45,548 nucleotides of DNA from Candidatus Bathyarchaeota archaeon (GCA_005888755.1 VBBQ01000012.1:1-45548); one strand, 5' to 3'. Positions 1 through 7,988 are shown, counted from the first letter of the stretch. The notes: generated from the sequence alone by a model not told the origin. A program made the numbers and translations.

Positions 1-2
1 GG

Positions 3-134
3 GCCAGAAAACTGATTATTCCCTCGTTGGTCGTCCAGACTGTCCAGACATCCGCGATCAGGGCTGATGTTATGGCCTCTTTTCGAAGTATCTTTGAATC
101 CAAGGGGGACTCACCATTCTTGTCTGGAACGTAG
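3..134 (+). CDS. Possible C-terminal end of a gene cut by the window edge
   Basis: An open frame enters from the left edge and ends at TAG 132-134 after 43 codons, with ordinary protein-like composition (reads ...IIPSLVVQTVQTSAIRADVM...). An open run this short is expected by chance fairly often, so this is weak. It contains copy 1 of a dispersed repeat (51-75), which encodes AIRAD in this frame. It faces the TnpB gene tail to tail. I do not recognise a family. Confidence 0.25.
   Translation, partial: ARKLIIPSLVVQTVQTSAIRADVMASFRSIFESKGDSPFLSGT
51..75 (+). repeat. Dispersed repeat copy 1, palindromic core ATCAGGGCTGAT
   Basis: CGATCAGGGCTGAT plus flanks recurs at 2041-2066 and 19133-19159. 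The core ATCAG-GG-CTGAT is a perfect 5-bp dyad. This copy has GTTATGG after the core where the other two have AATG. Function unknown. Confidence 0.6.
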
Positions 135-182
135 GAGTTGCAGGGCTACTGGAACGATTTAGCCTTGTGCTCGGAGGTTCTG

Positions 183-1361
183 TTAAGTCTTCGTCGGATC
201 GGTTGGACCTAACTTGCCTCCATCAACTTTGAGGATTAGGGTCGCGTTCTCCGGTTCCCGTTCCTCTACCATTGCTTCACCTGGAGGCCCGCTGGGGCTG
301 AACCTCAGCCCTCCCGCAGCCAGGTTCCTGGCCGCGTTCTCGTCCCTGTCTACTATGGTTCCACATTGTGGACACCATAGTCTTCGTTGGGTGCTCTCTA
401 GGGTCTTGTACCCGCAAATTGAGCACCGTTTGGACGTGTTCCTAGCACTAACGTAGATTACTCGGACGCCTTCCCATCCAGCCTTGTACTCTATCTGTCG
501 CTGTAGCTCTCCATAGCTCCAACTGTTCATCCTCGCCCGATAGTTTCTGCTTTGGGAATTGCCTTTGCGATAGAGTCGTCTCATCCCAGTCAGGTTTTCC
601 ATGATTATTCCACATCGTCCGGTCTTGGCCTCTTCAACTATTCTCTTGGACACGCCGTAAAGTAGTGGTTGTACACGGTTCTGCTGCTTCTCTCCATACT
701 TGGAGAAGATTTGCGTTCTTGTTCGGGAGTCGTTTCTCTTGAATCTGCTCTTGACATATCGATAATCAGCGTTGATCACGGTCGCTTTTGACATGTCGAA
801 TGTTTTGACCGTCCCGTCTGTTGATGCAATTGTGATGTTGTCTAGGTTACGGTCTATCCCCACGTATCCTTCCGGCTCGATCTCGACCGTCTCTTTGGAG
901 TAGCTCATGGTTAGCGAGTCTGGGGTCAGCGTGACGGAGTGGACGCTGAGCCCTGAGACGACTTGGAGCGTGTGATTGTTCAGCCTGACATAGCTATACT
1001 GTCGCGGTCTGACCGGCAGTCTGAGGAGACCATTCTGGATTTTGAACCCGTAACAGGTGGTCAGCATCAGCTTCCTAGCATACGGAAACCTTGTCCGAGG
1101 ATTCTTCTTCTTGGTCTTTCGATAGTTGCGAAGTATTCCGGTAGCTGTGCTGATCGCGCAGAGCCGGTAGTAGCCGAGGATGCCACAGCTTAGACGATGG
1201 TACGATTTCAACGAGAGAGTCTTGAGACTGGAAACGTTCTCTTCTATTCCAACAGCGATGCAGACGTTCATCATACGTCTGAACTCGTTCAGGAGCTGTA
1301 GTAGATCGGCTGAGGCCTCATGTTTCTGTCTGACCGACTTCACCACCCGCACCCTGGACAC
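183..1361 (-). CDS. tnpB: TnpB, RNA-guided RuvC-type endonuclease of IS200/IS605-family element
   Basis: A 392-residue TnpB, the usual family length, and seemingly intact. All expected RuvC residues are visible: Asp170 in GIDRNLDN, Glu255 in IIMENL and Asp340 in DRDENAARN. The zinc ribbon is C313-x2-C316 and C330-x2-C333. TnpB proteins are ancestors of Cas12; they are guided by an omega RNA that overlaps the 3' end of the gene and cleave the donor joint next to a short target-adjacent motif. Here the omega RNA would run leftward through about 250 to 100. No tnpA is in the window, so movement would need a transposase in trans. The C-terminal tail after GLRFSPSG is Pro/Glu-rich and is repeated as remnants elsewhere in this window. 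The start is the first Met before a typical TnpB N-terminus. Confidence 0.93.
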   Translation of the reverse strand: MSRVRVVKSVRQKHEASADLLQLLNEFRRMMNVCIAVGIEENVSSLKTLSLKSYHRLSCGILGYYRLCAISTATGILRNYRKTKKKNPRTRFPYARKLMLTTCYGFKIQNGLLRLPVRPRQYSYVRLNNHTLQVVSGLSVHSVTLTPDSLTMSYSKETVEIEPEGYVGIDRNLDNITIASTDGTVKTFDMSKATVINADYRYVKSRFKRNDSRTRTQIFSKYGEKQQNRVQPLLYGVSKRIVEEAKTGRCGIIMENLTGMRRLYRKGNSQSRNYRARMNSWSYGELQRQIEYKAGWEGVRVIYVSARNTSKRCSICGYKTLESTQRRLWCPQCGTIVDRDENAARNLAAGGLRFSPSGPPGEAMVEEREPENATLILKVDGGKLGPTDPTKT

Positions 1362-1465
1362 AACCCAGACTAGTGAACGCGTTTTCTAGCCAAATATTGC
1401 AAAGAGGACCGCGAACATAACCAACACCATAGCTAATCGTAATCTATGAAGAGTTAGCAACAGTT

Positions 1466-1498
1466 CAATCCGACGAAGAGTTAGAAGAGCCTGCTCGG
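1466..1498 (+). repeat. Inverted copy of the tnpB tail sequence
   Basis: The reverse complement matches 170-201: both carry TCTTCGTCGGAT preceded by an AGG-(T/C)TCT-TAA block. It still encodes NPTKS-stop, ending at 1482-1484, in the frame equivalent to the tnpB C-terminus. It lies in the gap between tnpB and the UPF0248 gene, where I see no other feature. Confidence 0.6.
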
Positions 1499-1540
1499 AC
1501 AATGGAAAAACCCATCTTCTAACCATTCAATTGTTCTTCC

Positions 1541-1801
1541 ATGCGGGAGCATCCTCTGAAGGCAATCCTTTCGAGGATTATGCGCGGTGGAGGTGATCCT
1601 TCAGAGTTCGAGCTGGCCTACGTTCATCGGGGCGCAGCGGACGATCAAATGATCATCAAAGTCTCAGACATAATTAGGCTGGGAAAGGGGTCGTTCCTCT
1701 TGCGGGACGGTGAGACTCAGATTCCCTTTCACAGGGTCCTGTATGTGCTAGACGGGAAGAAGACTTTGTTGTGGAGGAAGAGGATACGGGAGAAAGGCTG
1801 A
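1541..1801 (+). CDS. UPF0248 / DUF504 family protein (MJ1316-type domain)
   Basis: An 86-residue protein with the family signature: a Lys/Arg-rich first helix (LKAILSRIMRGGG), D-P-x-E-F-E-L-A-Y-V-H-R-G-A, a strand with I-x-x-S-D-I, and the closing I-P-x-H-R-V-L-Y-V segment. This is Pfam PF04457, widespread in archaea and also found fused to eukaryotic RNA-processing proteins, where it has been described as an RNA end-recognition domain. The length equals the stand-alone archaeal members. The ATG at 1541 is the first possible start after a stop-rich leader. It lies alone between the TnpB element and a gene-poor stretch, so the neighbours give no functional hint. No Shine-Dalgarno is visible. 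Confidence 0.85.
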   Translation: MREHPLKAILSRIMRGGGDPSEFELAYVHRGAADDQMIIKVSDIIRLGKGSFLLRDGETQIPFHRVLYVLDGKKTLLWRKRIREKG

Positions 1802-2304
1802 ATGCGCCTTCATGAATTGCTTTAGTTTTGGTGTCTCTTCCGATCCGGACTGGTCTGCGTCGCGGGACCGAAACCGTTCTCCTGGTCATTGTTTCTTGGA
1901 CCCGCTTTCTGTCTGAGCCTGATTATGGGCTTGTTTCGCTGCAGTTGGAGTGTTATCGGCTTGTCTGGGCTTTTTCGATCCCCGTGGATTCCCCTTGGGA
2001 TCAACGTGGAAAACCGGGGTTCTAGAAATCAAAGACTTGGATTCGCGATCAGGGCTGATAATGGGCGATTTTGCTGGGATTTTAGGCCACGAAGGAAGAG
2101 GGATTGCGCTATCAGGGGCCGAACGTGGAATTCCTTGGGTTTCACGAAGGGCGGGGCACGGGAAAAACAGGGGCCCTGGAGGGTCATGATTTAGCTAACA
2201 GGAAAAATAGTCATGGAAAGGGAGACTGACGGAAAGCCATTTATGGACTGTAGAAAAATTTGCGGTGAGACAGGATGGGGGAATAAGATATCAGAAAAAT
2301 TGTC
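1802..2304. other. Gene-free interval with a dispersed repeat and an inverted repeat
   Basis: No convincing gene: the open frames here have unusual composition and no family features. It contains an AAGGC/GCCTT hairpin right after the UPF0248 stop (about 1793-1810), a GATCCC/GGGATC pair at 1977-1982 and 1997-2002, and repeat copy 2 at 2041-2066. Confidence 0.5.
2041..2066 (+). repeat. Dispersed repeat copy 2, palindromic core ATCAGGGCTGAT
   Basis: Nearly identical to the copy at 19133-19159 over about 26 bases (ATTCG, then GATCAGGGCTGATAATG); copy 1 is at 51-75. It lies in an interval without a convincing gene. Confidence 0.65.
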
Positions 2305-2934
2305 GTGTTGTCGTTTGTATCGCTTGATGGGGTAATGCAGGCCCCGGGTGGGCCTGAGGAGGACACGAGTGGCAATTTCAAGCATGGGGGATGGGTTGCC
2401 GGCTATTGGGACGGAGTTATGGAGAAGGTGATGGGTGACCAAACGCGTGGCTCACTCGATCTCCTGCTTGGCCGGAAAACCTATGAAATATTCGCCGCCT
2501 ACTGGCCGAAAGCAAAAGAGGACCCGTTCGCAGACATGCTAAACAAAGCACGGAAATATGTCGCCTCCACAACGCTCAGACGGCTCGACTGGAACAACTC
2601 CACACTCGTGAAAGGAGACATCCCAGAAGAGATCAGGAAACTCAAGAGACAGGATGGGCCTGAATTACAGGTTCACGGCAGTTCCAATCTTATCCAGACT
2701 CTTCTAAAACACGATCTCATCGACGAGTTCTGGTTGAAAATATTCCCCGTTACCATTGGACACGGCAAGCGACTCTTCGGCAACGACACCATACCCGCCT
2801 CGTTCAAGCTCCTTGAAACCAAGACCTCCACCACAAGCGTTATCACAGCCAACTACAGGCGCGACGGAGAGATCAGAACGGCCACTTTCGATCTAGACAA
2901 CCAAAAGCGAGATCTTAAGACTTCAAAGGCATGA
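2305..2934 (+). CDS. RibD C-terminal / dihydrofolate-reductase-like family protein
   Basis: About 210 residues with the RibD_C/DHFR fold features: SLDGVMQAPGG near the start (substrate loop), L-L-L-G-R-K-T-Y-E-I-F, a V-H-G-S-S-N-L-I-Q-T-L nucleotide-binding segment, and D-E-F-W-L-K-I-F-P-V-x-I-G-H-G-K-R-L-F. Such proteins are NAD(P)H-dependent reductases related to the riboflavin reductase domain; the YyaP/YwjB-type stand-alone forms have no agreed substrate. The start is odd. Family members begin M-R-K-I-V-V-L-S-F, and that sequence is encoded here, but the Met position is ATC (2290-2292) and a stop lies just before it. The first usual start is GTG 2305, which removes half of the first strand. 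A second member lies at 28673-29260. Confidence 0.85.
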   Translation: MLSFVSLDGVMQAPGGPEEDTSGNFKHGGWVAGYWDGVMEKVMGDQTRGSLDLLLGRKTYEIFAAYWPKAKEDPFADMLNKARKYVASTTLRRLDWNNSTLVKGDIPEEIRKLKRQDGPELQVHGSSNLIQTLLKHDLIDEFWLKIFPVTIGHGKRLFGNDTIPASFKLLETKTSTTSVITANYRRDGEIRTATFDLDNQKRDLKTSKA

Positions 2935-3010
2935 AACAGGTAGAAAGCCTCCTGGAAGAAACCAGTGTCTAACCTTTTTTAGTAGAATACCGATAGCAAC
3001 CTTTCCAAGC

Positions 3011-3448
3011 TTGCCGCGGAAAGAAACCCTCGATCTTTCCATGATAGCAGACCGCGTCACGCCTCAGATCTGGTCTCTATTCCAGGCACTTAGAACCCGT
3101 ATGCGCCAGCTGAAAGGCGTCTCTATGAAAGTGCTATACGAGAAACACAGCAGTGAATCTCTTCCCGCCTTCTTCTATGAGGGCCGCCAACTCTTCCATC
3201 TTCATCTGCGAGGAGGGGAGATGAGCGCAACATTTCACACGGACTTCAAGTCTAGGGTCCGTCTCACTGAAAACCAGTCTATCGACTGGCGCCTCCGAGA
3301 TGAGATCAGAAAGCGGACTTGGGCCGGGTTTGCCTTCCAGTCCTCAAAGGATCTCGGGCCCTTCATGGAGCTCGTCAAGGCAAAATACCAGATTGTTGGT
3401 GAAGAGGCCGGTGGCAAACTGCGAGAGGAACGACCGATCGCCTTCTAG
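3011..3448 (+). CDS. Conserved small protein, possibly DUF3788-like
   Basis: A 145-residue soluble protein I cannot name with certainty. The middle reads as alternating strands (M-K-V-L-Y-E, A-F-F-Y-E-G-R-Q-L-F-H-L-H-L, M-S-A-T-F-H) followed by a helix and a Trp-containing segment near its end. That layout resembles DUF3788 and YdhG-like proteins, but the match is by general pattern only. The start given is TTG 3011; a T-rich TATA-like box lies about 30 nt upstream (2975-2985), which fits a leaderless message at this point. ATG 3041 is an alternative that would remove ten residues. Confidence 0.5.
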   Translation: MPRKETLDLSMIADRVTPQIWSLFQALRTRMRQLKGVSMKVLYEKHSSESLPAFFYEGRQLFHLHLRGGEMSATFHTDFKSRVRLTENQSIDWRLRDEIRKRTWAGFAFQSSKDLGPFMELVKAKYQIVGEEAGGKLREERPIAF

Positions 3449-3526
3449 ATCTTCCAGGGACCCAAGCCCATGCCGAACTCTCTTCACCGTCAATGAACGA
3501 AGCAGCATCCACTGGGTGCTAAGCCT

Positions 3527-4114
3527 ATGCCCAATCCAACCCTGAGTTCAAACCTTCTCCACCTCGGAGACAAATTCGCCGCAATTAATCCGTCAAACGA
3601 CGGTGACCAAGTTGAGGCAGTAGTGGCGATTCTTCTCTGGGACGAGCCTGGAAGAGGGCTGCAGACTCTTTTGGTACAGAGAGCGGAACGGGAAGGCGAC
3701 CCTTGGTCGGGACAGATTGGACTTCCCGGTGGTCAAGTCAAACAAGGCGACGAAACGCCTCGAGCCGCGCTTCATCGGGAAGTCGAGGAAGAAGTTGGAA
3801 TCAAGCTCGAAGAGGTCGGCATAGAACTTGGGAAACTCGCCGTTGGCCATCCAATGCGAAGGACGGGAATGAGAGTTCAGCCCTGGGTCTATGGTTTGAG
3901 AATCAAACCCGCGGTGAATATTGGACCTACAGAAATCGCAGACTCCTTCTGGGTGAACCTAGCCGAGCTGCCCTCCAAGAAGAAAATGAGCGAAATTACG
4001 ATCAGAAGCGAACTATGGCGCGTGGAATCGTTTGTTGTCGAAGGAAAGATCGTTTGGGGCTTCACTTATCGTGTCTTGACCGAGCTGCTTCCGATTCTAG
4101 AAATCTCGCTCTAG
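3527..4114 (+). CDS. Nudix hydrolase, CoA-pyrophosphatase-like
   Basis: A 195-residue Nudix protein. The catalytic box spans residues 69-92 (PGG, then E76, then REVEEEVG at 84-91), with one extra residue between the first Gly and Glu as in several NudL-type enzymes. The preceding L-L-V-Q-R-A-E-R-E-G-D-P-W-S-G-Q-I-G-L-P-G-G resembles the motif of CoA and nucleotide-sugar pyrophosphatases. It would hydrolyse a nucleoside-diphosphate-linked compound to two phosphates with Mg2+. The substrate cannot be fixed from sequence; CoA is the best guess. It is convergent with the tRNA thiolase gene, and both stop codons share one CTAG at 4111-4114. Confidence 0.85.
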   Translation: MPNPTLSSNLLHLGDKFAAINPSNDGDQVEAVVAILLWDEPGRGLQTLLVQRAEREGDPWSGQIGLPGGQVKQGDETPRAALHREVEEEVGIKLEEVGIELGKLAVGHPMRRTGMRVQPWVYGLRIKPAVNIGPTEIADSFWVNLAELPSKKKMSEITIRSELWRVESFVVEGKIVWGFTYRVLTELLPILEISL

Positions 4115-5058
4115 GCCGGAATTTCGGGGATAACCGAGTCAATGCCCTGCATCTTGCACGCCTCACATATCTCGAATGGCGTTGGTTCTCCGCAAGACTT
4201 GCAAGGTTGCAGATGAGACGGTGCGAGACTTGGTTCGGCGAGTGTTCGAAGTCGGAGCATTGCTCGATAGGCAGAGAAGGTCACGCCCGGATGAGCCAGT
4301 TCCAGCTTGTTCAGAACACTTCGAAGCTCATTCCTCAAGGCCTCTGTCATATAGGGGCATGAAGCGGTTTGGAACTGCAAGTCTTCAGCGTATCCATACA
4401 TGACAATCTCTCTCTCAGGAATCTCGCACAACGGCTTTACCCGGGTTAGGAAGAGTCCGCGGGGATCTTTGAGAACCGGGCTGAATCTGATGAACCGCTC
4501 GGCATCGCCCTGGAACAAGTTCAACATGTAAGTCTGCACAATATCATCGAGATTGTGGCCTGTTGCTATCTTGGTGGCTCCAATCTTCTTTGCGGCTAGG
4601 TTGATTGCCTTTCTGCGAAAAACCCCGCAGTAGGAACAAGCGGTCATCCGCTTCTGCTTGTTCTTCAAAAAATCGTCTAGACCGGACCCAAAAAGATCCT
4701 CGAACGAAAGAACCTCATGCTCGATCCCGAGATCTCTACAATACTTTGTCGCTAAGTCAATGGCCTCCTCCCGGTAGCCGGCAATACCTTCGTCCACGGT
4801 GACAGCGGTGATTCGGGTGCGGGGAAAGCGCCTTGCGAGCTTGTGGAGGATCATGAGCAGGGTCAAGCTATCCTTCCCTCCCGACACTGCCACCGCGACA
4901 TGGTCTTCAGGGCTGAACATGTCCCAGTGACTAATGGTCCGACGAACCTTGCGTTCCAACGAATCTCTAAAGCAGCTCTTGCAAAGAACAGACCCCTCAT
5001 ACTCTCTTCGGAAATAACCGGGATTGCGCTTACACACTGTGCAAAAACTAGGATCCAT
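4111..5058 (-). CDS. tRNA 2-thiouridine synthase of the Ctu1/TtuA (NcsA) family
   Basis: A 315-residue PP-loop ATP pyrophosphatase that adenylates a tRNA uridine (U34 in Ctu1, U54 in TtuA) before sulfur transfer. The order is N-terminal zinc site C6, C9, C26, C29; PP-loop SGGKDS at 59-64; cluster-type cysteines C141-x2-C144 and C234, which bind a [4Fe-4S] cluster in TtuA; GHNLDDI at 167-173; and a C-terminal zinc site C286, C289, C298, C301. The start is set at ATG 5058: the open frame runs further upstream, but that part overlaps the protease gene and family members begin at this point. It follows the protease gene by 4 nt, so the two are probably co-transcribed. Ctu1 versus TtuA function is not decided by what I can see. 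Confidence 0.92.
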   Translation of the reverse strand: MDPSFCTVCKRNPGYFRREYEGSVLCKSCFRDSLERKVRRTISHWDMFSPEDHVAVAVSGGKDSLTLLMILHKLARRFPRTRITAVTVDEGIAGYREEAIDLATKYCRDLGIEHEVLSFEDLFGSGLDDFLKNKQKRMTACSYCGVFRRKAINLAAKKIGATKIATGHNLDDIVQTYMLNLFQGDAERFIRFSPVLKDPRGLFLTRVKPLCEIPEREIVMYGYAEDLQFQTASCPYMTEALRNELRSVLNKLELAHPGVTFSAYRAMLRLRTLAEPSLAPSHLQPCKSCGEPTPFEICEACKMQGIDSVIPEIPA

Positions 5059-5062
5059 CGGA

Positions 5063-6220
5063 CTATCTCGGAAATATCGTTCCGAACAGGATGTAGGACA
5101 GAATAATGTTTGAGCCCAACAGACCGAGAGAAATGACACTGGCCACTGTCCGTATGTTCTTGGTATTCTTGAGTCCCAGAACGCCCAAGAGGGTGTCTAG
5201 GTAGCGATCCCCGTCGAATGGGAAGAGAGGCAGCATGTTGACCAAGGCGACTCCGAGGAGAATCAACTGCATCCAGCCGAATGCAGTGAGAAGTTGATAT
5301 GATGAAACAACTGGGAGAAATTGGTATCTAAGAGGAACGTAGTTCGCCGTTTGTACCCCAAGTATTGCCCTGCTGGAGTTGGTATCAGACTTCCCTGTAG
5401 TCACCTTCAGAGTCTGTGATGGATTACTGAAGTGAACTGTAACGTTCGTGCCAGGGCTGAGACTGCCCAAGTAAGATCCAAGGTGCTGGACATCGGGTGT
5501 CGCATTGTTGTTGACTTGAGTGATGATGGACCACTGGGGGAGGCCCGCGGTCTGTGCTGGGCTTCCATTTGTGAATCCGGTCACAAGGACCCCGGTGGGT
5601 GCAGGCTGATAGAGGGCGACTAGAAGAACTAGGACGAGCGCCCAGGTGGCTACGTTGGTGAATGATCCTGCGGCGAAAACCCTCAACTTTGTCCTCGCTT
5701 TACGTTTCGCTAGATTCTCTTCATCGATTTCAACGAACCCGCCCGGCAGGAAAACCGCCATGAACACTCCTGAGGACTTCAGAGGAACTTTGTCAAGTAC
5801 ACTGGCTATTCCGTGCGCTACTTCGTGAGGAATCAGGAGAACGGCTATCGCTAGCAAGATGTATGGGAAGATGTCCCATCCGATGGTCAAACCAGGGAGT
5901 GGAATAATCAGAAGGGTCGGTCCCGCGCTTGAGCTATGTCTGAACAATCCTACGGCATTATTGATGAAGCTATAGATGACGAATATTAGAAGCCCAATTC
6001 CCATGGCTGCGCCAATGTCGAAGAAGGCAAGCCAACCTCTCCGAAATCGGCCCCCTATCCTCTCTATCCAGCTGTTGAAAACTACTGTTTTCAGCATGAG
6101 ATAGTACGGCCTAGCTATGATGCCGTGCTTGTCAGCCTTCAACAGTACGGCAAGAGCGTAGATGACAACCCAAACGGCGAGGTAGAAGAGTAAAGGAATG
6201 TAGGGGTCGAGTAGACTCAA
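5063..6220 (-). CDS. Site-2 protease family membrane metalloprotease (M50) with PDZ domain
   Basis: A 385-residue intramembrane zinc protease. Hydrophobic segments lie at about 8-27, 65-90, 117-131, 185-205 and 310-332, with another at the C-terminus. The HEVAH zinc motif is at 132-136 and the third ligand is in N-M-L-P-L-F-P-F-D-G around 328-337. A PDZ-like domain at about 207-275 sits between them, as in RseP-type enzymes, and typically gates substrates. Members cleave membrane-tethered regulators or leftover signal peptides. The start is TTG at 6220. The thiolase gene follows within 4 nt, though no functional link between the two is known. Confidence 0.92.
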   Translation of the reverse strand: MSLLDPYIPLLFYLAVWVVIYALAVLLKADKHGIIARPYYLMLKTVVFNSWIERIGGRFRRGWLAFFDIGAAMGIGLLIFVIYSFINNAVGLFRHSSSAGPTLLIIPLPGLTIGWDIFPYILLAIAVLLIPHEVAHGIASVLDKVPLKSSGVFMAVFLPGGFVEIDEENLAKRKARTKLRVFAAGSFTNVATWALVLVLLVALYQPAPTGVLVTGFTNGSPAQTAGLPQWSIITQVNNNATPDVQHLGSYLGSLSPGTNVTVHFSNPSQTLKVTTGKSDTNSSRAILGVQTANYVPLRYQFLPVVSSYQLLTAFGWMQLILLGVALVNMLPLFPFDGDRYLDTLLGVLGLKNTKNIRTVASVISLGLLGSNIILSYILFGTIFPR

Positions 6221-6282
6221 GAAGCTCTTCTCTTAGTATCGGGGAATTAGGCTCGGCTCAAGCGGGTTTCATATTACCTTTT

Positions 6283-7014
6283 TCAGCTTCTTCCTCTAAG
6301 TGTTCTTCTGAGGGCTGGGTCGGAGTCCACACGCGCCTGAAGTACCTCTTCGAAGGATTGTCCATCTCGGACTGGGATCCTGAGATACATTCCCGTTCTC
6401 CCAATAGTGTCCCTTCGAGTCAGGACTCTTACCCGTTCTGTGACAATGGCAACACTGACCCCGAGTAGTCTCGCAACTTCATTTTCTCTGCCAACGACGG
6501 GAGACTCGAAGTGCCCCTCTGCGGTGGGTTCGATCAGAATCAGCTTCTTAGTACAGCCCGGAGTTCGAATGCTGCTTTTCAATTCGGGAAGTGTGATCTT
6601 TCCCCCGAATGCGTAGAATTCCAGTTCTAGTGAGCGGAAGGGTGTTAGTGGAACAGTAACTGAAGTGGTCTGTTCGGCGTCTAATTGGAGATGTGCTTTG
6701 GGGGAATGAGATGGTGTTGCTTGGGCGATTTCTTTTGAGAAGATGGTGAAGCCACCGCCTTCTAGGGCCGCCTCTACCAGTTGCGTGTTTACATTGGATG
6801 GAATCAAAACGTCAACATCGCTCTTGTCATCGACGTCCCCTCTGGCGACGCTGCCATGGGTCAGAGCGATTTGGCTCCACGCGGCCAAGGCGTTGATGAC
6901 GCGGACGGCTCTATCCCTCAGCGACTCCAGTTTTGCCCAGTGGGACACGGGATAGGTGACTTGGACCCCGTCAGAGGTTCTGCTCGGCTTTGAACCCGAG
7001 CCGCGTCTTTTCAC
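6283..7014 (-). CDS. Predicted nucleotidyltransferase with C-terminal helix-turn-helix (COG1665-like)
   Basis: A 243-residue protein with a minimal nucleotidyltransferase signature: H-G-S-V-A-R-G-D (Gly54-Ser55), then S-D-V-D at 65-68, giving the metal-binding Asp pair. The C-terminal third (E-N-E-V-A-R-L-L-G-V-S-V-A-I-V-T-E-R-V-R-V-L) looks like a helix-turn-helix. Archaeal proteins of this arrangement are conserved but uncharacterised; transfer of a nucleotide to a protein, nucleic acid or small molecule are all possible. Its ATG overlaps the TGA of cofE (ATGA at 7011-7014), so translation is coupled to that gene. Confidence 0.75.
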   Translation of the reverse strand: MKRRGSGSKPSRTSDGVQVTYPVSHWAKLESLRDRAVRVINALAAWSQIALTHGSVARGDVDDKSDVDVLIPSNVNTQLVEAALEGGGFTIFSKEIAQATPSHSPKAHLQLDAEQTTSVTVPLTPFRSLELEFYAFGGKITLPELKSSIRTPGCTKKLILIEPTAEGHFESPVVGRENEVARLLGVSVAIVTERVRVLTRRDTIGRTGMYLRIPVRDGQSFEEVLQARVDSDPALRRTLRGRS

Positions 7015-7784
7015 AATGTCCCCTTGAACAGGTCGTCTCGGGCGGGTCCTGTTAAGTCAGAACTTCTCGCTTTGTCGTGGAATCGAACTCTCTTCAATCC
7101 TCTCACAATGGCTGCTGGAATAGCCTCTCTGCCTTGACCCATAACGAGCTCAGCTGCGCCAGCTACTTCGTCTGCCAATGCCACGTTCTTGAAACGCAAT
7201 TGATACCCAAACAGATCTCTTTGGCCTCTATAGTCAACATGAGGCTTGAGCCCCGCGATTCCAATCGTCTCCTCGACCTGCCCCAGTCTGAACGGCCGAC
7301 TGTGAGTATCTGTTACAATGACGCCAATTTCTTTGCCCGTGAGACGTCTTATTCTGTTTCTGATCTTTCTCGCGGAAGCATCTGGGTTTGTGGGAAGTAG
7401 CGCATAGTTCTGGTCCCCTTTTACATTTGACTTATCAACGCCAGCGTTGAGACAGGTCCACCCGTGTTTTGTTGTGACTATCAAGGCCATTTTGTCCGCT
7501 CTAACAACTTTCTTTGAGTCGTTGAGGACTATCTGAACGAATTCGGGTTTTCGACCGGTCTTCCGTGCAATGCCCAACGCCCTCTTCGACGGGCGAACAG
7601 AGCCAAGGTTGACGAGTCTGCCTTCGGCCTTGGAAACGGCCTTCTGTCCCACAACTATGACGTCTTTCTCTTGGATTCCCCATCCAGCTTTGCCTGCGGT
7701 TTCAACTATCAACCGGGGCAAGTCGTCTCCTGGCTTGATTAGTGGAAGCCCACTTAGGGGAAGTATCTGCACCGCGCCATGCAT
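7011..7784 (-). CDS. cofE: Coenzyme F420-0:L-glutamate ligase
   Basis: About 257 residues, the usual size of archaeal CofE, which adds glutamates to F420-0 in a GTP-dependent reaction. Conserved blocks are visible: I-K-P-G-D-D-L near the start, K-D-V-I-V-V-G-Q-K-A-V-S-K-A-E-G-R, a T-K-H-G-W-x-C-x-N-A-G-V-D segment, V-I-V-T-D-T-H-S-R-P-F-R-L-G-Q, and G-I-A-G-L near D-Y-R-G-Q-R-D-L-F-G. The start is set at ATG 7784 (MHGAVQILPL), where family members begin; the open frame runs ten codons further to a TTG at 7814. F420 synthesis fits the archaeal assignment. Confidence 0.93.
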   Translation of the reverse strand: MHGAVQILPLSGLPLIKPGDDLPRLIVETAGKAGWGIQEKDVIVVGQKAVSKAEGRLVNLGSVRPSKRALGIARKTGRKPEFVQIVLNDSKKVVRADKMALIVTTKHGWTCLNAGVDKSNVKGDQNYALLPTNPDASARKIRNRIRRLTGKEIGVIVTDTHSRPFRLGQVEETIGIAGLKPHVDYRGQRDLFGYQLRFKNVALADEVAGAAELVMGQGREAIPAAIVRGLKRVRFHDKARSSDLTGPARDDLFKGTL

Positions 7785-7988
7785 GAGGAGCTGGACTGCT
7801 GCATGGGTATACAAACTAAGTTTAGGAGAGAATTACGTTTCTTCCCCCTAGACAGCGAAAGCACGTTTATATTCTGAAGTGTCCACTTTTCTGTTGTCAG
7901 GTTGACTGGCCGGAGAACGCCCGGTAGCCGTTACGAAACGACGACTGCTGATTTCTCCCGTAGCAACCGAACGGAAGAAACGAAGAAC

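Larger units (their letters stand above)
170..1498 (-). mobile_element. IS1341-type (IS200/IS605 superfamily) TnpB element with inverted tail copies
   Basis: The element holds a lone tnpB on the minus strand and no tnpA. The left boundary sequence (170-201) covers the end of tnpB and its stop codon. A diverged copy of the same sequence lies in inverted orientation at 1466-1498, beyond the 5' end of tnpB. In that copy the frame around 1464-1484 still reads F-N-P-T-K-S-stop, matching the T-D-P-T-K-T-stop at the end of the intact tnpB. So the right side is either a remnant of a second, oppositely oriented tnpB or a true terminal inverted repeat. The same arrangement recurs at 32272-32635. IS605-type ends are normally subterminal hairpins, not long inverted repeats, so this is unusual. 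Confidence 0.65.

Noticed and set aside
1889-2194. 101-residue open frame in the gap after UPF0248
   Set aside because: Composition is unlike a globular protein, two other frames are also open, and it contains a dispersed repeat.
3703-4362. 219-residue frame overlapping the Nudix and thiolase genes
   Set aside because: It overlaps two well-supported genes in other frames and has no family features.
5059-5139. 27 extra N-terminal codons on the tRNA thiolase
   Set aside because: They overlap the protease C-terminus, and the family begins at M-D-P-S-F-C at 5058.
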